This document shows positions 1 through 8,981 of a DNA stretch of 64,000 nucleotides, piece after piece. Each line of letters begins with the position of its first letter. Within the stretch, counting starts at the first letter, position 1. The notes below the pieces were generated by a model, which saw only the letters and a program-made list of their open reading frames with translations, had not been told where the DNA came from and did no database searches. Source of the stretch: an uncultured Ruminococcus sp. (GTDB lineage: Bacteria > Bacillota > Clostridia > Oscillospirales > Acutalibacteraceae). Both the position numbers and the translations under genes were made by a program. The stretch covers positions 47,803 to 111,802 of the forward strand of contig CADANT010000003.1 of assembly GCA_902789345.1 (NCBI GenBank), given 5' to 3'.

Positions 1-271
1 CCAAATACAGTTTACTTAGAAACAATTTGTCACACTGAGGCTGTACCCCAAAATAGCCCACAACACTGTCGTCAACTAAAGCAAAATAATAAGAATATCC
101 CTGATTTATTTGCTGTGTTAGCCCCTTAACAGACTGAAATTTTTCTACCATATATTCCACCTGTTCAAGACCTATAATCGGTATAAAATACTCGTGCCAT
201 ATTTCATTGGCCTTTTCAGCCAAAACCTCAATATCGCTGTTTTCTACTTTTCTGATAGTTAACTCACTCAT
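1..271 (-). CDS. GNAT family N-acetyltransferase, N-terminal part (runs off window)
   Basis: The first 90 residues are visible, beginning MSELTIRKVENSDIEVLA, a typical GNAT opening (beta strand followed by a D-I-E-x-L-A helix). The stretch YYFALVDDSVVGYFGVQP matches the central strand region of GNAT acyl-CoA-dependent acetyltransferases. The catalytic core and C-terminus lie outside the window, so the substrate cannot be stated. An AGGAGG Shine-Dalgarno (plus-strand 280-285) precedes the ATG, which fixes the start. It is transcribed in the same direction as, and downstream of, the amylase, but a probable terminator separates them. Confidence 0.75.
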   Translation of the reverse strand, partial: MSELTIRKVENSDIEVLAEKANEIWHEYFIPIIGLEQVEYMVEKFQSVKGLTQQINQGYSYYFALVDDSVVGYFGVQPQCDKLFLSKLYL

Positions 272-310
272 TTATTGTTCCTCCTAATTTTAATGTCAAT
301 GTAATTATCA

Positions 311-345
311 AAACAGGCAACAGCATATGCCGTTGCCTGTAAGAA
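311..345 (-). terminator. Probable intrinsic terminator of the amylase gene
   Basis: Inverted repeat CAGGCAAC (314-321) / GTTGCCTG (332-339) just past the amylase stop. On the minus strand it is followed by TTTTGATAAT, a short U-rich tail. Confidence 0.5.
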
Positions 346-363
346 ACCATATTTTTATAGTAA

Positions 364-3096
364 TCAGTTGCTAGACCAACTACCTCTAAAGTATTCATTA
401 TTCCATCCGGAAGCCTTATACAAAGGTGTACTGCTGCTAAATGTTAGGTCTTCTGTCTGGTTCCACTTGTTATCCCAACTGTTTTCAGATGTTGCACCGT
501 TCATTCTGACAAAAACAACATTTGTACAGTCACTTGGAAGTTCAGCCTGATAAATACCGCTTGAGTTCTTGGTCATATCAACCCACTGACCACTGTTGCT
601 TGTACCCCAAGTCCATATTGCAAATCTTTCATCACCTGTCTCCAATGCAGAGAAATCAAGATATACTACATTATCCGATACAGATGTAGGGGCCTCTGTA
701 GGTCTTTCTGTAGGTGTTGTTGGTGTAGACGTTGGTCTTTGTGTCGGTGTTGTTGGTGTGGTTGGGTCTGTAGAACCAACAGCAACTACCTCGCCAACCT
801 TGTAGGTATTGTCATAGCCAACTAAGTATCTCAGCACAGCAACAACGTCTGCAATGGAAATTTTGCCGTCGTTAACAACATCAGCCGCTTTTTGCTGCTT
901 CTCAGTAAGTGTAACATCACCTAACAATGCTTTCTGAATAAGTGATGCATCCTTTAGATTAACAACGCCGTCGTCGCTTACATCACCTATCTTATATGTG
1001 TAGTGTACAGGAGGCATTGTTGGAGTGGTCGGGCTTGTAGGAGTAGTTGGTGTAGTTGGTGTGGTTGGTGTGGTTGGTGTAGTTGGTGTTACGCTCTCGT
1101 TGTACTCTTTCCAAGAATTTCCTGATGCAAACAGATGAGCTGCACCACCTATTGACAAACCAGGCTGCATATCTGCAGGATACCTGTTTGAGTCAGAGCC
1201 TGTACCGTCAGACCATATTACCTGTGCGTCCTCGTAGCCGTCAGGTAAATCGTAAACAAAGTAACCGCTTGTAGTTGATTTATTAGTCAGCTGTACACCA
1301 GGCCAAGCTGCAATTTCTTTGGCTGATTCACCATCACCTGTATAGATGTAAGCATATACATTGCTCCAGTTGTATGAGCTGTTGTCAAAGTAGATTGAAG
1401 TACCTTGATTTGACTTTAGGAATGTATATGTCTTTGTAATTGTTGTACCTGATGAAGAATCAGTTCCTGTTAATTTTAGAGTTTGTGATGTTTCAAAAGG
1501 CTTGCCCTCACCCAATGTAATCTTTGTACCGTCTGTGTAAGCAGTCTCACTGCTGCCATCTACAGAGTACTTAGCATTGTTTACATTTGAAGCATTAAGT
1601 GTAACTGAAAGTGTATTTGTCTTGTACTTATATGTACTGTTTTCGTTACCAGGTGTAGCAGAAATACTTGAAATAGGCTTAGCATCATAAATAACTGCAA
1701 TACCGGATGAACCTATATTACCTGAAATACTTGATGATGTAACTGTAAATGTGTTACCCGAAACTTGGTCTTTATATGTACCCGGCTTTGCATAACCACC
1801 GCCGTTTTCTACAGAAACATTACCACTGCCGCTACCCTTAACTATAACAGCACCGCCATCTTTACGGGTAATTACGGCACAGCCGTTTGAGCTTAGGTAG
1901 TAATCAGCCTTGCCTGCATTTGCATTATGGAATTTATTAACCTCTGCAACTTCTTTGCTAGTAAAGTGTGTGCTGCCCTTTTTACCAGACATAATATCAT
2001 CTTTAACCTTTTCTGACGGTCTGGAGAAATACAGTGCTGCAACGTCGTTACGGCTCGCCGCTACCGCATAAGCACGGTCAATAACATTTTGTGACATTTC
2101 ATTTGAATAACCCCAGTCATGGTTATTTGACCAAGTGTCGTGGCTTTCACCCCAATAAACAAGCTTATTATCTGCTATACCTCTTGCGGCCCAGTTTCCG
2201 TAGCTTGACGGTACGCCACCAGAGTTGAATGAGTCACGCAATAATTTTCCGTAATTACTGTCTGTAACACTAAGGTAGTTAGTGTATTCTTTCATCAAAC
2301 GGTTAGCATAATCACTATTGTCATGGCTTTCATCAGAAGACACAGGGTTATCAAGGATTTCACCGTAATGCCATAATCCTGATCCTTGGGTAACAGCCGG
2401 CCAGAAATTACAGTTTTCACTCGGCAGGCCAATATGCTTTGCGGCATCCCAACGAATACCGTCAACACCCATACCTTTTAACTCATTAACATATTTGCGG
2501 ACACACTGCTGTACATATTCATTTTCAGAGTTAATATCAGGCATACCAATTTCACGCTGATGTATTTCCCTACGGTTTAAATAATTAATGCCACCACTTT
2601 CATGATGCCAGTACTGACTGTCTTTAAGATCGTTCTGAATATTGGAATGATCACCCGCCAAATGGTTAGCAACAACATCTACTACAATTTTTATTCCGTA
2701 TTTATCGGCTTCACTACATAGGGACTGCAAATCTGCTTTAGTACCTACATCATTATTACCGGCATAGAAACCTAACGGCTGATATAGTAACCACCAAACA
2801 CCTGAGCCACCGCCCACCTGTGCAGGTGATGTCTGTATAGATGTAAATCCTGCCTCAGCAATCTGAGGAAGCATTGCCTTTATGTCGTTATACTTCCAGC
2901 AGAAACAGTGCAAAATTGTACCGTCTTGTATGTTGCTCATCAATCCGTAACTATTGCTGCTACTTGACACAGCCTGCGTACTCACTGACGCCGCACTGGT
3001 GCTTACAGCACTTGTTACAGCAACCGAAGCAATCATAGCTGCCGCAAGCATAACGCTTACCGCTCTGGTGCCTCTTTTCTTTTTGTTTAGAAACAT
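364..3096 (-). CDS. Secreted dockerin-bearing GH13 alpha-amylase (amylosome component)
   Basis: Hydrolyses alpha-1,4 linkages of starch outside the cell. Signal peptide at residues ~1-36. The GH13 catalytic domain (~55-470) resembles the Bacillus AmyE type: DVVANH (140-145), GIRWDAAKH with nucleophile Asp217, YGEIL with acid/base Glu246, and ESHD with Asp320. A starch-binding region resembling CBM26 follows (~565-665). A threonine-proline linker (~669-695) leads to a type-I dockerin (~700-765), whose two half-repeats carry the calcium-loop patterns GDVSDDGVVNLKD and ADVVNDGKISIAD. After a second TP linker, a C-terminal module (~808-905) with FVRMNGATSENSWDNKWNQ looks like another carbohydrate-binding module. 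The dockerin implies docking onto a cohesin scaffoldin, as in the Ruminococcus bromii amylosome (known for that species; inferred here). The ATG follows an AAGGAGGAG Shine-Dalgarno. Confidence 0.93.
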   Translation of the reverse strand: MFLNKKKRGTRAVSVMLAAAMIASVAVTSAVSTSAASVSTQAVSSSSNSYGLMSNIQDGTILHCFCWKYNDIKAMLPQIAEAGFTSIQTSPAQVGGGSGVWWLLYQPLGFYAGNNDVGTKADLQSLCSEADKYGIKIVVDVVANHLAGDHSNIQNDLKDSQYWHHESGGINYLNRREIHQREIGMPDINSENEYVQQCVRKYVNELKGMGVDGIRWDAAKHIGLPSENCNFWPAVTQGSGLWHYGEILDNPVSSDESHDNSDYANRLMKEYTNYLSVTDSNYGKLLRDSFNSGGVPSSYGNWAARGIADNKLVYWGESHDTWSNNHDWGYSNEMSQNVIDRAYAVAASRNDVAALYFSRPSEKVKDDIMSGKKGSTHFTSKEVAEVNKFHNANAGKADYYLSSNGCAVITRKDGGAVIVKGSGSGNVSVENGGGYAKPGTYKDQVSGNTFTVTSSSISGNIGSSGIAVIYDAKPISSISATPGNENSTYKYKTNTLSVTLNASNVNNAKYSVDGSSETAYTDGTKITLGEGKPFETSQTLKLTGTDSSSGTTITKTYTFLKSNQGTSIYFDNSSYNWSNVYAYIYTGDGESAKEIAAWPGVQLTNKSTTSGYFVYDLPDGYEDAQVIWSDGTGSDSNRYPADMQPGLSIGGAAHLFASGNSWKEYNESVTPTTPTTPTTPTTPTTPTSPTTPTMPPVHYTYKIGDVSDDGVVNLKDASLIQKALLGDVTLTEKQQKAADVVNDGKISIADVVAVLRYLVGYDNTYKVGEVVAVGSTDPTTPTTPTQRPTSTPTTPTERPTEAPTSVSDNVVYLDFSALETGDERFAIWTWGTSNSGQWVDMTKNSSGIYQAELPSDCTNVVFVRMNGATSENSWDNKWNQTEDLTFSSSTPLYKASGWNNEYFRGSWSSN

Positions 3097-3130
3097 TTAA
3101 GTCTCCTCCTTCTTATATATCATCAGTAAA

Positions 3131-3139
3131 ATTATACCA
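3131..3139 (-). promoter_or_regulatory. Extended -10 promoter candidate for the amylase
   Basis: On the minus strand the sequence reads TGGTATAAT, an extended -10 (TGn plus TATAAT) about 35 bases before the amylase start codon. No good -35 sits 17-18 bases upstream, consistent with an extended -10 promoter or one that needs an activator. Confidence 0.5.
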
Positions 3140-3366
3140 TGGCGACTAAATATTTTATATTGATTTTTTTGCAGAAGTTAAAAAGACAATTTTGTACAAA
3201 TTATATATAAATTATTGAAACAAACAGCTTAGTATAAAAATCATTTTAAACTTCAAAAGTGTATTAATAAAAATGCATATAAAAAGCCGTTTTAGCAGTC
3301 ATATGCGGCTGTAATCAAAAGTAAAAAACGGCTAAAGACTTATAAAGTATTTTGTCTGCGTAACCG
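3140..3366. other. Divergent intergenic region with an inverted repeat
   Basis: AT-rich spacer between the amylase and the divergent Tim44-like gene. It holds an inverted repeat AGCCGTTTT (3285-3293) / AAAACGGCT (3325-3333) spanning 49 bases, which could be a regulator site or a hairpin. No open reading frame is supported here. Confidence 0.4.
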
Positions 3367-3395
3367 TTGAAATGAAAAATATTATATGGTATAAT
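3367..3395 (+). promoter_or_regulatory. Sigma-A promoter of the Tim44-like gene
   Basis: TTGAAA (3367-3372), a 17-base spacer, then TATAAT (3390-3395) preceded by TGG. This is a near-consensus housekeeping promoter about 50 bases before the start codon. Confidence 0.75.
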
Positions 3396-3449
3396 GTTGG
3401 AGAATTTATTTGGTATATGTAACCGCATTTTTAAAGGGGAATATAATTG

Positions 3450-4604
3450 ATGAGGAATAAAAAAGCAGCTGCCTTAACAATGGCGGCAATGTGCCTGCTT
3501 GTTGCTTGTGGAGCAACATTTTCGCTTAACGCTGCGGCATACAACGGAAAGTGGGATGTAGGCAACTACAATGATTACGGAAGCTATGACTCCGGTTATG
3601 ACTACGGAGGATATGACAGCTATGATAGCTATGATAGCTACGACAGCTACGACAGCTATAGCAGCAACGACTATGACTACAGCTACGACGACAGCAGCAG
3701 CTATGACAGCAGTAGCCGCAGTAAAAGTAAAAGCGGCAGCAGTAACGATAGCTACGACTACGATGTCAGCGGTTTTTTAGGCATTTCAATGATTGTTTCA
3801 ATAATTATGAATATGATGCCTGTCCTGTTTATAATCGCCATAATTTTTATATTAAAGAGCGTTGTAAAGAAATCTGTAAACAAACAGACGGGCAACAGAC
3901 CTGCACAGCCTTTGCGTGTGGCTAAGCCGGGTAATCATCAGGCACAAATTCTGCTTGCTATTAACAAGATTGACCCACAATTCAGTGACATCCAGTTTGT
4001 TTCTTGGGCTAAAGAAAACTTTATTCTTTTACAGCAAGCATGGACTGCCAGAGATTGGAGCAAGATAAGACCTTTTGAAAAGGAAGAACTTTTCAGACAG
4101 CACGAGCTTCAACTGCAGGAATATATAAATACACGCCGTATTAATTACATTGAAAATATTAATATAAGCGACGCTTATCTGCATTTGTACAGACGGGATA
4201 ATCAGTACGAATACCTTACAGTTTATATGTCAACACGCATAATTGATTATATTGTTGACGAAAGAACAGGAAATGTTATTAAGGGCAGCAAAGACAGATA
4301 CTGCTATATTGATTACCTAATGACATATATGCGTAAGAAAGGCGTTAAAACCGACGTCAACACCGGCACCAAAGCCAATGTTTGCCCACACTGTGGCGCA
4401 CCGCTTGACTCTATTTCAAGTGCAGGTCAGTGTAACTACTGCGGATGTATTGTTACCAGCGGCGAGTTCAACTGGGTACTTGCAGAAATGGATGCACTTC
4501 GTCCGGGCTTGTCTATTAATGAACAGGGTGTAATTATTTCTGAAACAGATAATTACGGTAATATGCAGGACAACAACCCTAATAAACCGCCGGAAAATAT
4601 GTAA
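3450..4604 (+). CDS. Tim44-like domain membrane protein with tandem SYD repeats and C-terminal zinc ribbon
   Basis: A signal-like segment (residues ~4-30) is followed by a low-complexity Gly/Ser/Tyr/Asp tract (~37-105) with tandem Tyr-Asp-Ser units encoded by 9-base GAYAGCTAY repeats. A strong transmembrane segment (~108-140, FLGISMIVSIIMNMMPVLFI) comes next. The soluble part (~165-300) resembles the Tim44-like fold of bacterial Tim44-domain proteins (IDPQFSDIQFVSWAKENFILLQ). A zinc ribbon CPHCGAPL...CNYCG follows near the C-terminus. Exact role unknown; this family of Firmicutes membrane proteins has no settled function. The ATG at 3450 has AAGGGGA nine bases upstream; an in-frame TTG at 3447 is the alternative start. 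Confidence 0.75.
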   Translation: MRNKKAAALTMAAMCLLVACGATFSLNAAAYNGKWDVGNYNDYGSYDSGYDYGGYDSYDSYDSYDSYDSYSSNDYDYSYDDSSSYDSSSRSKSKSGSSNDSYDYDVSGFLGISMIVSIIMNMMPVLFIIAIIFILKSVVKKSVNKQTGNRPAQPLRVAKPGNHQAQILLAINKIDPQFSDIQFVSWAKENFILLQQAWTARDWSKIRPFEKEELFRQHELQLQEYINTRRINYIENINISDAYLHLYRRDNQYEYLTVYMSTRIIDYIVDERTGNVIKGSKDRYCYIDYLMTYMRKKGVKTDVNTGTKANVCPHCGAPLDSISSAGQCNYCGCIVTSGEFNWVLAEMDALRPGLSINEQGVIISETDNYGNMQDNNPNKPPENM

Positions 4605-4629
4605 GCATACATTATTAACAGACTATTTA

Positions 4630-4663
4630 GGGGACGATTAACCGTATCGTCCCCATTGTTTTC
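4630..4663 (+). terminator. Intrinsic terminator after the Tim44-like gene
   Basis: Perfect 9-bp stem GGGGACGAT (4630-4638) / ATCGTCCCC (4646-4654) with a 7-base loop, followed by ATTGTTTTC. Confidence 0.75.
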
Positions 4664-4680
4664 ACTTAAGGAGAATTGCA

Positions 4681-5547
4681 ATGAAAGTAATTAATAAATT
4701 CAAACAAAACAAAACTGTTTTTTCACTGGAGGTTTTCCCTCCTAAAAAATTTACAGACAGTATTGAAACAGTATATGAAACCCTGGACAAGCTAACAGAT
4801 ATTAATCCTGACTACATAAGTGTTACCTACAGTGCAGGCGGTGGCGGCAACACCGAACACAGCTGTAAGATAGCGTCAATTATAAAGAACACCCATAATG
4901 TGGAGTCTGTAGCGCACCTAACCTGCCTTACAAACGATAAAAATGACATAGACAAGGCAATAACTGATTTTAAGGCTGTAGGCGTTGAAAATATTTTGGC
5001 TCTTAGGGGCGACAAAAACCCTGATTTAACTCCTAAAAAAGATTTTACATACGCAAGCGATTTAGTATCATACATAAAAAGCAAATATCCTGAAATGGGA
5101 GTAAGCGGTGCCTGCTATCCGGAGGTACATATGGAATCGGAAAATGAAATACAGGACATACTTAACCTAAAGAAAAAGGTTGATGCCGGTGCAGAATTTT
5201 TGATTTCACAGCTATTTTTTGACAACAACGTATTTTATAAATTTGTTGAAAAGGCAAGAATTGCCGGAATAAATGTTCCTATAGAAGCCGGAATTATGCC
5301 TGTTACCAGCAGTAAACAAATTTTGAGAATGGTAGATATGTGCGGTGCGTCACTTCCTAGAAAATTTTCTATGATGATGCAGAAATATGGTTCTAACCCG
5401 GAAGCTATGCGTGATGCCGGTATCGCCTATGCAGTTGACCAAATTGTTGATCTAATAGCAAACGGTGTAGAGGGTATTCATCTTTACACAATGAACAATC
5501 CATATGTTGCAACAAAAATTGCAGAGAATATTAAATCTCTGCTTTGA
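4681..5547 (+). CDS. metF: Methylenetetrahydrofolate reductase
   Basis: Reduces 5,10-methylene-THF to 5-methyl-THF, the methyl donor used by the MetH encoded downstream. The 288 residues match the usual length of a bacterial catalytic MetF. It shows the N-terminal FSLEVFPPK motif with the active-site Glu, ISVTYSAGGGG, AHLTC, LALRGD and a C-terminal IHLYTMN. The Shine-Dalgarno AAGGAGAA lies before the ATG. It shares strand and pathway with the reactivation protein and metH, but a ~380-base repeat region separates them, so it may or may not be on the same transcript. Confidence 0.93.
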   Translation: MKVINKFKQNKTVFSLEVFPPKKFTDSIETVYETLDKLTDINPDYISVTYSAGGGGNTEHSCKIASIIKNTHNVESVAHLTCLTNDKNDIDKAITDFKAVGVENILALRGDKNPDLTPKKDFTYASDLVSYIKSKYPEMGVSGACYPEVHMESENEIQDILNLKKKVDAGAEFLISQLFFDNNVFYKFVEKARIAGINVPIEAGIMPVTSSKQILRMVDMCGASLPRKFSMMMQKYGSNPEAMRDAGIAYAVDQIVDLIANGVEGIHLYTMNNPYVATKIAENIKSLL

Positions 5548-5586
5548 TTTTAAGTAATCTTATTTTAAATTTGGGTGCTACTTTGG

Positions 5587-5920
5587 GGAAGTTTTTATTT
5601 TAAAATTTCTTTAGCTTTTATTTTATAAATAAGTAAATAAGCACATACTATATTCGACTTGGTTCTTGGAAAAATTTTCTGCAAAAATTTCTTTAGCACT
5701 TATTTTGAAAAAATAAGCACATACTATATTCAACTTGGTTCTTGGAAAAATTTTCTGCAAAAATTTTTCTTGCACTCACTTTCTGACGAAAGTGAGCACA
5801 TGAAGTGAGCACATGAAGTGAGCACATAAAGTGAGCACATATATTTGACTTGATTTTTGGGAAAAATTTTCTACAAAAATTTTTCTTGCACTCACTTTCT
5901 GACGAAAGTGAGCACATGAG
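5587..5920 (+). repeat. Tandem degenerate intergenic repeat array with hairpins
   Basis: Three clear copies share the core ACTTGGTTCTTGGAAAAA...TTTTCTGCAAAAATTT. They start near 5652, 5728 and 5843, with a weaker copy from ~5587. The spacing (76 then 115 bases) is irregular. The second and third copies end in CACTCACTTTCTGACGAAAGTGAG, a hairpin with a 4-base TGAC loop. Between them a 13-base unit (GAGCACATGAAGT) is repeated in tandem at ~5799-5840. It is not a CRISPR because there are no unique spacers. The last unit, changed to GAGGTGA, supplies the apparent ribosome-binding site of the next gene. Confidence 0.8.
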
Positions 5921-5929
5921 GTGATTTAC

Positions 5930-6607
5930 TTGATAACATTGGGTGGACTTGATTATGACGAGGCTTTGCGGTATATGGGGGTCAAAAAGGGTAAGGCGGA
6001 CGCTAACACCCTTGCTATGCTGCCACAGTGCGAGCAGCTTGTTATTAAAAACAGTATACCACGATACCGCTACGGAATTTTCGATATTGAAAAAACAGGC
6101 AAAGGCATACAGGTGCTTAACACCAATCTGCTTCTTACTGGCAAAGACATAGAGCGTCACTTAAGCGGCTGTTATGGTATTGTGCTTATGTGCGCTACAC
6201 TTTCGGGAAATATAGATAATTTAATTCGTACTGCACAATTACAGGATATGTCAAAGGCTATAGTAATTAACAGCTTGTCCAGTGTGGCCATTGAACAAGT
6301 TTGCAATAAAGCGGAGAAAGAAATATACTCCACCCTTGACTCCTCGTGCTATAAAACATGGCGTTACAGTCCGGGCTACGGTGATTTACCTATTGACATA
6401 CAAAAAGAAATTTTAACAATACTTGACGCTCCCAGAAAAATAGGACTATGTACCGCAGACAGTATGACCCTTACCCCTATTAAATCTGTTACAGCTATAA
6501 TAGGGCTTTCGCACACTCCGGTAGCTCCGGCAAAGCGGGGGTGCTTATGCTGTAATCTAAGAAACACTTGCCAATATAGAAAGGTAGGAAACCATTGTGT
6601 TCAATAA
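5930..6607 (+). CDS. Stand-alone MetH reactivation-domain protein (B12-dependent methionine synthase activation)
   Basis: Binds S-adenosylmethionine and re-methylates oxidised cobalamin in methionine synthase; here it is a separate polypeptide because the adjacent MetH lacks this domain. Visible features: DYDEALRYMGVKKG near the N-terminus, IPRYRYGIFDI, the central LSGCYGIVLMCATLSGNIDNLI, and the SAM-site-like RYSPGYGDLPIDIQKEI that matches the R-x-S-x-G-Y motif of MetH activation domains. A TTG at 5930 lies five bases after AGGTGA (5919-5924) and is the preferred start; GTG 5921 lies inside that Shine-Dalgarno. The 3' end overlaps metH by 11 bases, implying translational coupling. Confidence 0.88.
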   Translation: MITLGGLDYDEALRYMGVKKGKADANTLAMLPQCEQLVIKNSIPRYRYGIFDIEKTGKGIQVLNTNLLLTGKDIERHLSGCYGIVLMCATLSGNIDNLIRTAQLQDMSKAIVINSLSSVAIEQVCNKAEKEIYSTLDSSCYKTWRYSPGYGDLPIDIQKEILTILDAPRKIGLCTADSMTLTPIKSVTAIIGLSHTPVAPAKRGCLCCNLRNTCQYRKVGNHCVQ

Positions 6608-8951
6608 ACTAATTAAGGAAAAAGATTTTATTATTTTTGACGGTGCAATGGGCACACAGCTTCAGGCAAAGGGGCTTAAAACCGGCGAATGCCCTGAGGT
6701 TTTAAGCATTACTCACCCTGAAATTGTACGAGATATTCACAAGTCGTACATTGACGCAGGCTCAATGGTTGTTTACAGCAACACCTTTGGTGCTAACAGC
6801 TACAAGCTTGCTGAAAGCGGTTACACCGTTGAAGAAGTTGTTAGGGCCTCGGTAAAGGTTGCAAAAGAGGCAACTGCCGGTACAGGCGCGCTGGCGGCAC
6901 TGGACATAGGCCCTATCGGACAGCTAATGGAGCCAACGGGAAGTATGTCGTTTGACCAAGCATACGAAATATACAAAGAGGTTATTCTTGCCGGTGCAGA
7001 TGCCGACCTGATAGTTTTTGAAACTATGACTGACCTTGCCGAGCTAAAAGCCGGTGTTTTAGCCGCAAAAGAAAACAGCAGCAAACCTATTGTATGCACT
7101 ATGACCTTTGAAGAAAATATGCGTACCTTTACAGGCTGTAGTGTAAGCTCTATGGCTCTTACACTTGAGGGATTAGGTGTAGACGCAATGGGTGTAAACT
7201 GCTCATTAGGACCTGTACAGCTGCGTGGCGTTGTAGAAGAACTTACAAAATGGACAACATTGCCTATTATCGTTAAACCAAACGCCGGACTTCCTGACCC
7301 CGCTACAGGAAAATACGACCTGCCGCCTGAAGAATTTGCCACCGATATGGTAAACGGCATTGTACCGTTAGGTGCAACAATTTTAGGCGGCTGCTGTGGT
7401 ACTACACCGGAGTATATTAAGCAGTTAAGCCTAGCCCTTAAAAACGCTAAGCCTTATAAACGCAGTACAGTTGTACCGTCCGCTGTTTGTTCGCCAAGCC
7501 GTACAGTGGTAATAAACCAGCCTAGAATAATAGGCGAAAGAATTAATCCAACAGGCAAAAAGCTGTTTAAAGAGGCTTTGCGCAATAACAACCTTGACTA
7601 TATTCTGACACAAGGTATCGAACAAATTAACGCCGGCGCCGAGATTTTGGATGTTAATGTAGGCTTGCCTGAAATTGACGAAGAACAGATGATGATAAGA
7701 GCTATTAAAGGGCTTCAAGGCGTTGTTGATGTTCCACTGCAAATAGATTCGACCATTCCGCAGGTACTTGAAAGCGCCCTAAGAGTTTACAGCGGTAAGC
7801 CAATAGTAAACTCTGTAAACGGCGAAGAAAAATCCCTTGAAACCGTATTGCCACTTGTAAAGAAATACGGTGCCGCTGTAGTTGGTCTTACTCTTGACAA
7901 AGACGGTATACCAAAAACGGCAGAGGGGCGTTTTGCCATTGCCGAAAAAATAGTAAAGCGTGCCAACGCACTTGGTATAAAAAACAGCGATATTTATATA
8001 GACTGCTTAACACTGACTGCATCTGCAGAACAGGAGGGTGTGCTTGAAACCCTAAATGCCCTTGAAAGGGTTAAAAAAGAATTAGGTGTAAAAACGGTTT
8101 TAGGTGTATCTAATATATCATTTGGTCTGCCAAACAGAGAGCTTGTTACATCTACATTCCTTACTATGGCACTGCAAAAAGGACTTGACCTGCCTATTAT
8201 CAACCCTAACATAGACGCTATGACAGGCGCAGTGCGTGCATACAGACTGCTTGCAAATATAGATAAAAACTCCGTAGAGTTCATTCAAGCATACAATAAT
8301 GTTGACACCAAAAAGCCCCAATCTGAAAAGAAAGAAATATCCTTAAATTATGCCATAGAAAACGGTTTAAAAGCGGAGGGTGCACAGGTAACTGAAAAAC
8401 TGCTTGAAAGCCACTCCCCTATGGACATTATTAATGATTATCTTATCCCTACACTTGACAAAGCCGGCGCAGACTTTGAAACAGGAAAAATCTTTTTGCC
8501 GCAGCTGATACAGTCGGCCACCGTAGCCCAGGCTTGCTTTGATGTTATAAAAAAGAAGCTTATAAGCGAGGACTCCGCCCCTGTCAGCAAAGGTAAAATT
8601 GTTCTAGCCACCGTTAAAGGCGATGTTCATGACATTGGTAAAAATATAGTTAAGGTTCTTTTGGAAAATTACGGCTACACTGTAATTGACCTGGGAAAAG
8701 ATGTAGACTACGAGGAGGTTGTAAAAGCAACCGTTGACAATAATGTTAAGCTGGTGGGCTTGTCTGCACTAATGACAACAACTTTAAAGTCTATGGAGGA
8801 AACAATAGCACTTCTAAGGAAAAACTGCGACTGTACCGTTATGGTAGGCGGAGCTGTATTAACACCTGACTATGCCGAGAAAATCGGTGCCGACTACTAC
8901 AGTAAAGACGCAAAGGAAAGCGTAGACATTGCTAAAAAGGTGCTTGGCTAA
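6597..8951 (+). CDS. metH: Cobalamin-dependent methionine synthase lacking the activation domain
   Basis: Transfers a methyl group from methyl-THF through cobalamin to homocysteine. Of 784 residues, the homocysteine methyltransferase barrel is ~1-290 (FDGAMGTQLQ, GVNCS, and GGCCGT for zinc). The pterin-binding barrel is ~300-570 (ERINPTGKK, ILDVNVG). The cap and B12-binding Rossmann domain is ~590-784, with GDVHDIGKNIV as the D-x-H-x-x-G cobalamin ligand motif. The usual ~1,200-residue enzyme's reactivation domain is missing and is provided by the gene just upstream. It starts at GTG 6597 with AAAGGTAGG upstream. Confidence 0.95.
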   Translation: MFNKLIKEKDFIIFDGAMGTQLQAKGLKTGECPEVLSITHPEIVRDIHKSYIDAGSMVVYSNTFGANSYKLAESGYTVEEVVRASVKVAKEATAGTGALAALDIGPIGQLMEPTGSMSFDQAYEIYKEVILAGADADLIVFETMTDLAELKAGVLAAKENSSKPIVCTMTFEENMRTFTGCSVSSMALTLEGLGVDAMGVNCSLGPVQLRGVVEELTKWTTLPIIVKPNAGLPDPATGKYDLPPEEFATDMVNGIVPLGATILGGCCGTTPEYIKQLSLALKNAKPYKRSTVVPSAVCSPSRTVVINQPRIIGERINPTGKKLFKEALRNNNLDYILTQGIEQINAGAEILDVNVGLPEIDEEQMMIRAIKGLQGVVDVPLQIDSTIPQVLESALRVYSGKPIVNSVNGEEKSLETVLPLVKKYGAAVVGLTLDKDGIPKTAEGRFAIAEKIVKRANALGIKNSDIYIDCLTLTASAEQEGVLETLNALERVKKELGVKTVLGVSNISFGLPNRELVTSTFLTMALQKGLDLPIINPNIDAMTGAVRAYRLLANIDKNSVEFIQAYNNVDTKKPQSEKKEISLNYAIENGLKAEGAQVTEKLLESHSPMDIINDYLIPTLDKAGADFETGKIFLPQLIQSATVAQACFDVIKKKLISEDSAPVSKGKIVLATVKGDVHDIGKNIVKVLLENYGYTVIDLGKDVDYEEVVKATVDNNVKLVGLSALMTTTLKSMEETIALLRKNCDCTVMVGGAVLTPDYAEKIGADYYSKDAKESVDIAKKVLG

Positions 8952-8981
8952 CAGCATTGCAAAGCTTTAAGGGGTATAAAA

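Noticed and set aside
5587..5920. Possible CRISPR array
   Set aside because: Repeat units are degenerate with irregular spacing, and no unique spacers or cas genes occur.
5693..6160. 155-codon minus-strand frame across the intergenic repeat
   Set aside because: Made of translated repeat units and the antisense of the reactivation gene; no family or start signal.
5548..6600. Cobalamin riboswitch ahead of the B12-dependent methionine synthase genes
   Set aside because: No B12-box-like sequence was recognised; the region is filled by the tandem repeat.
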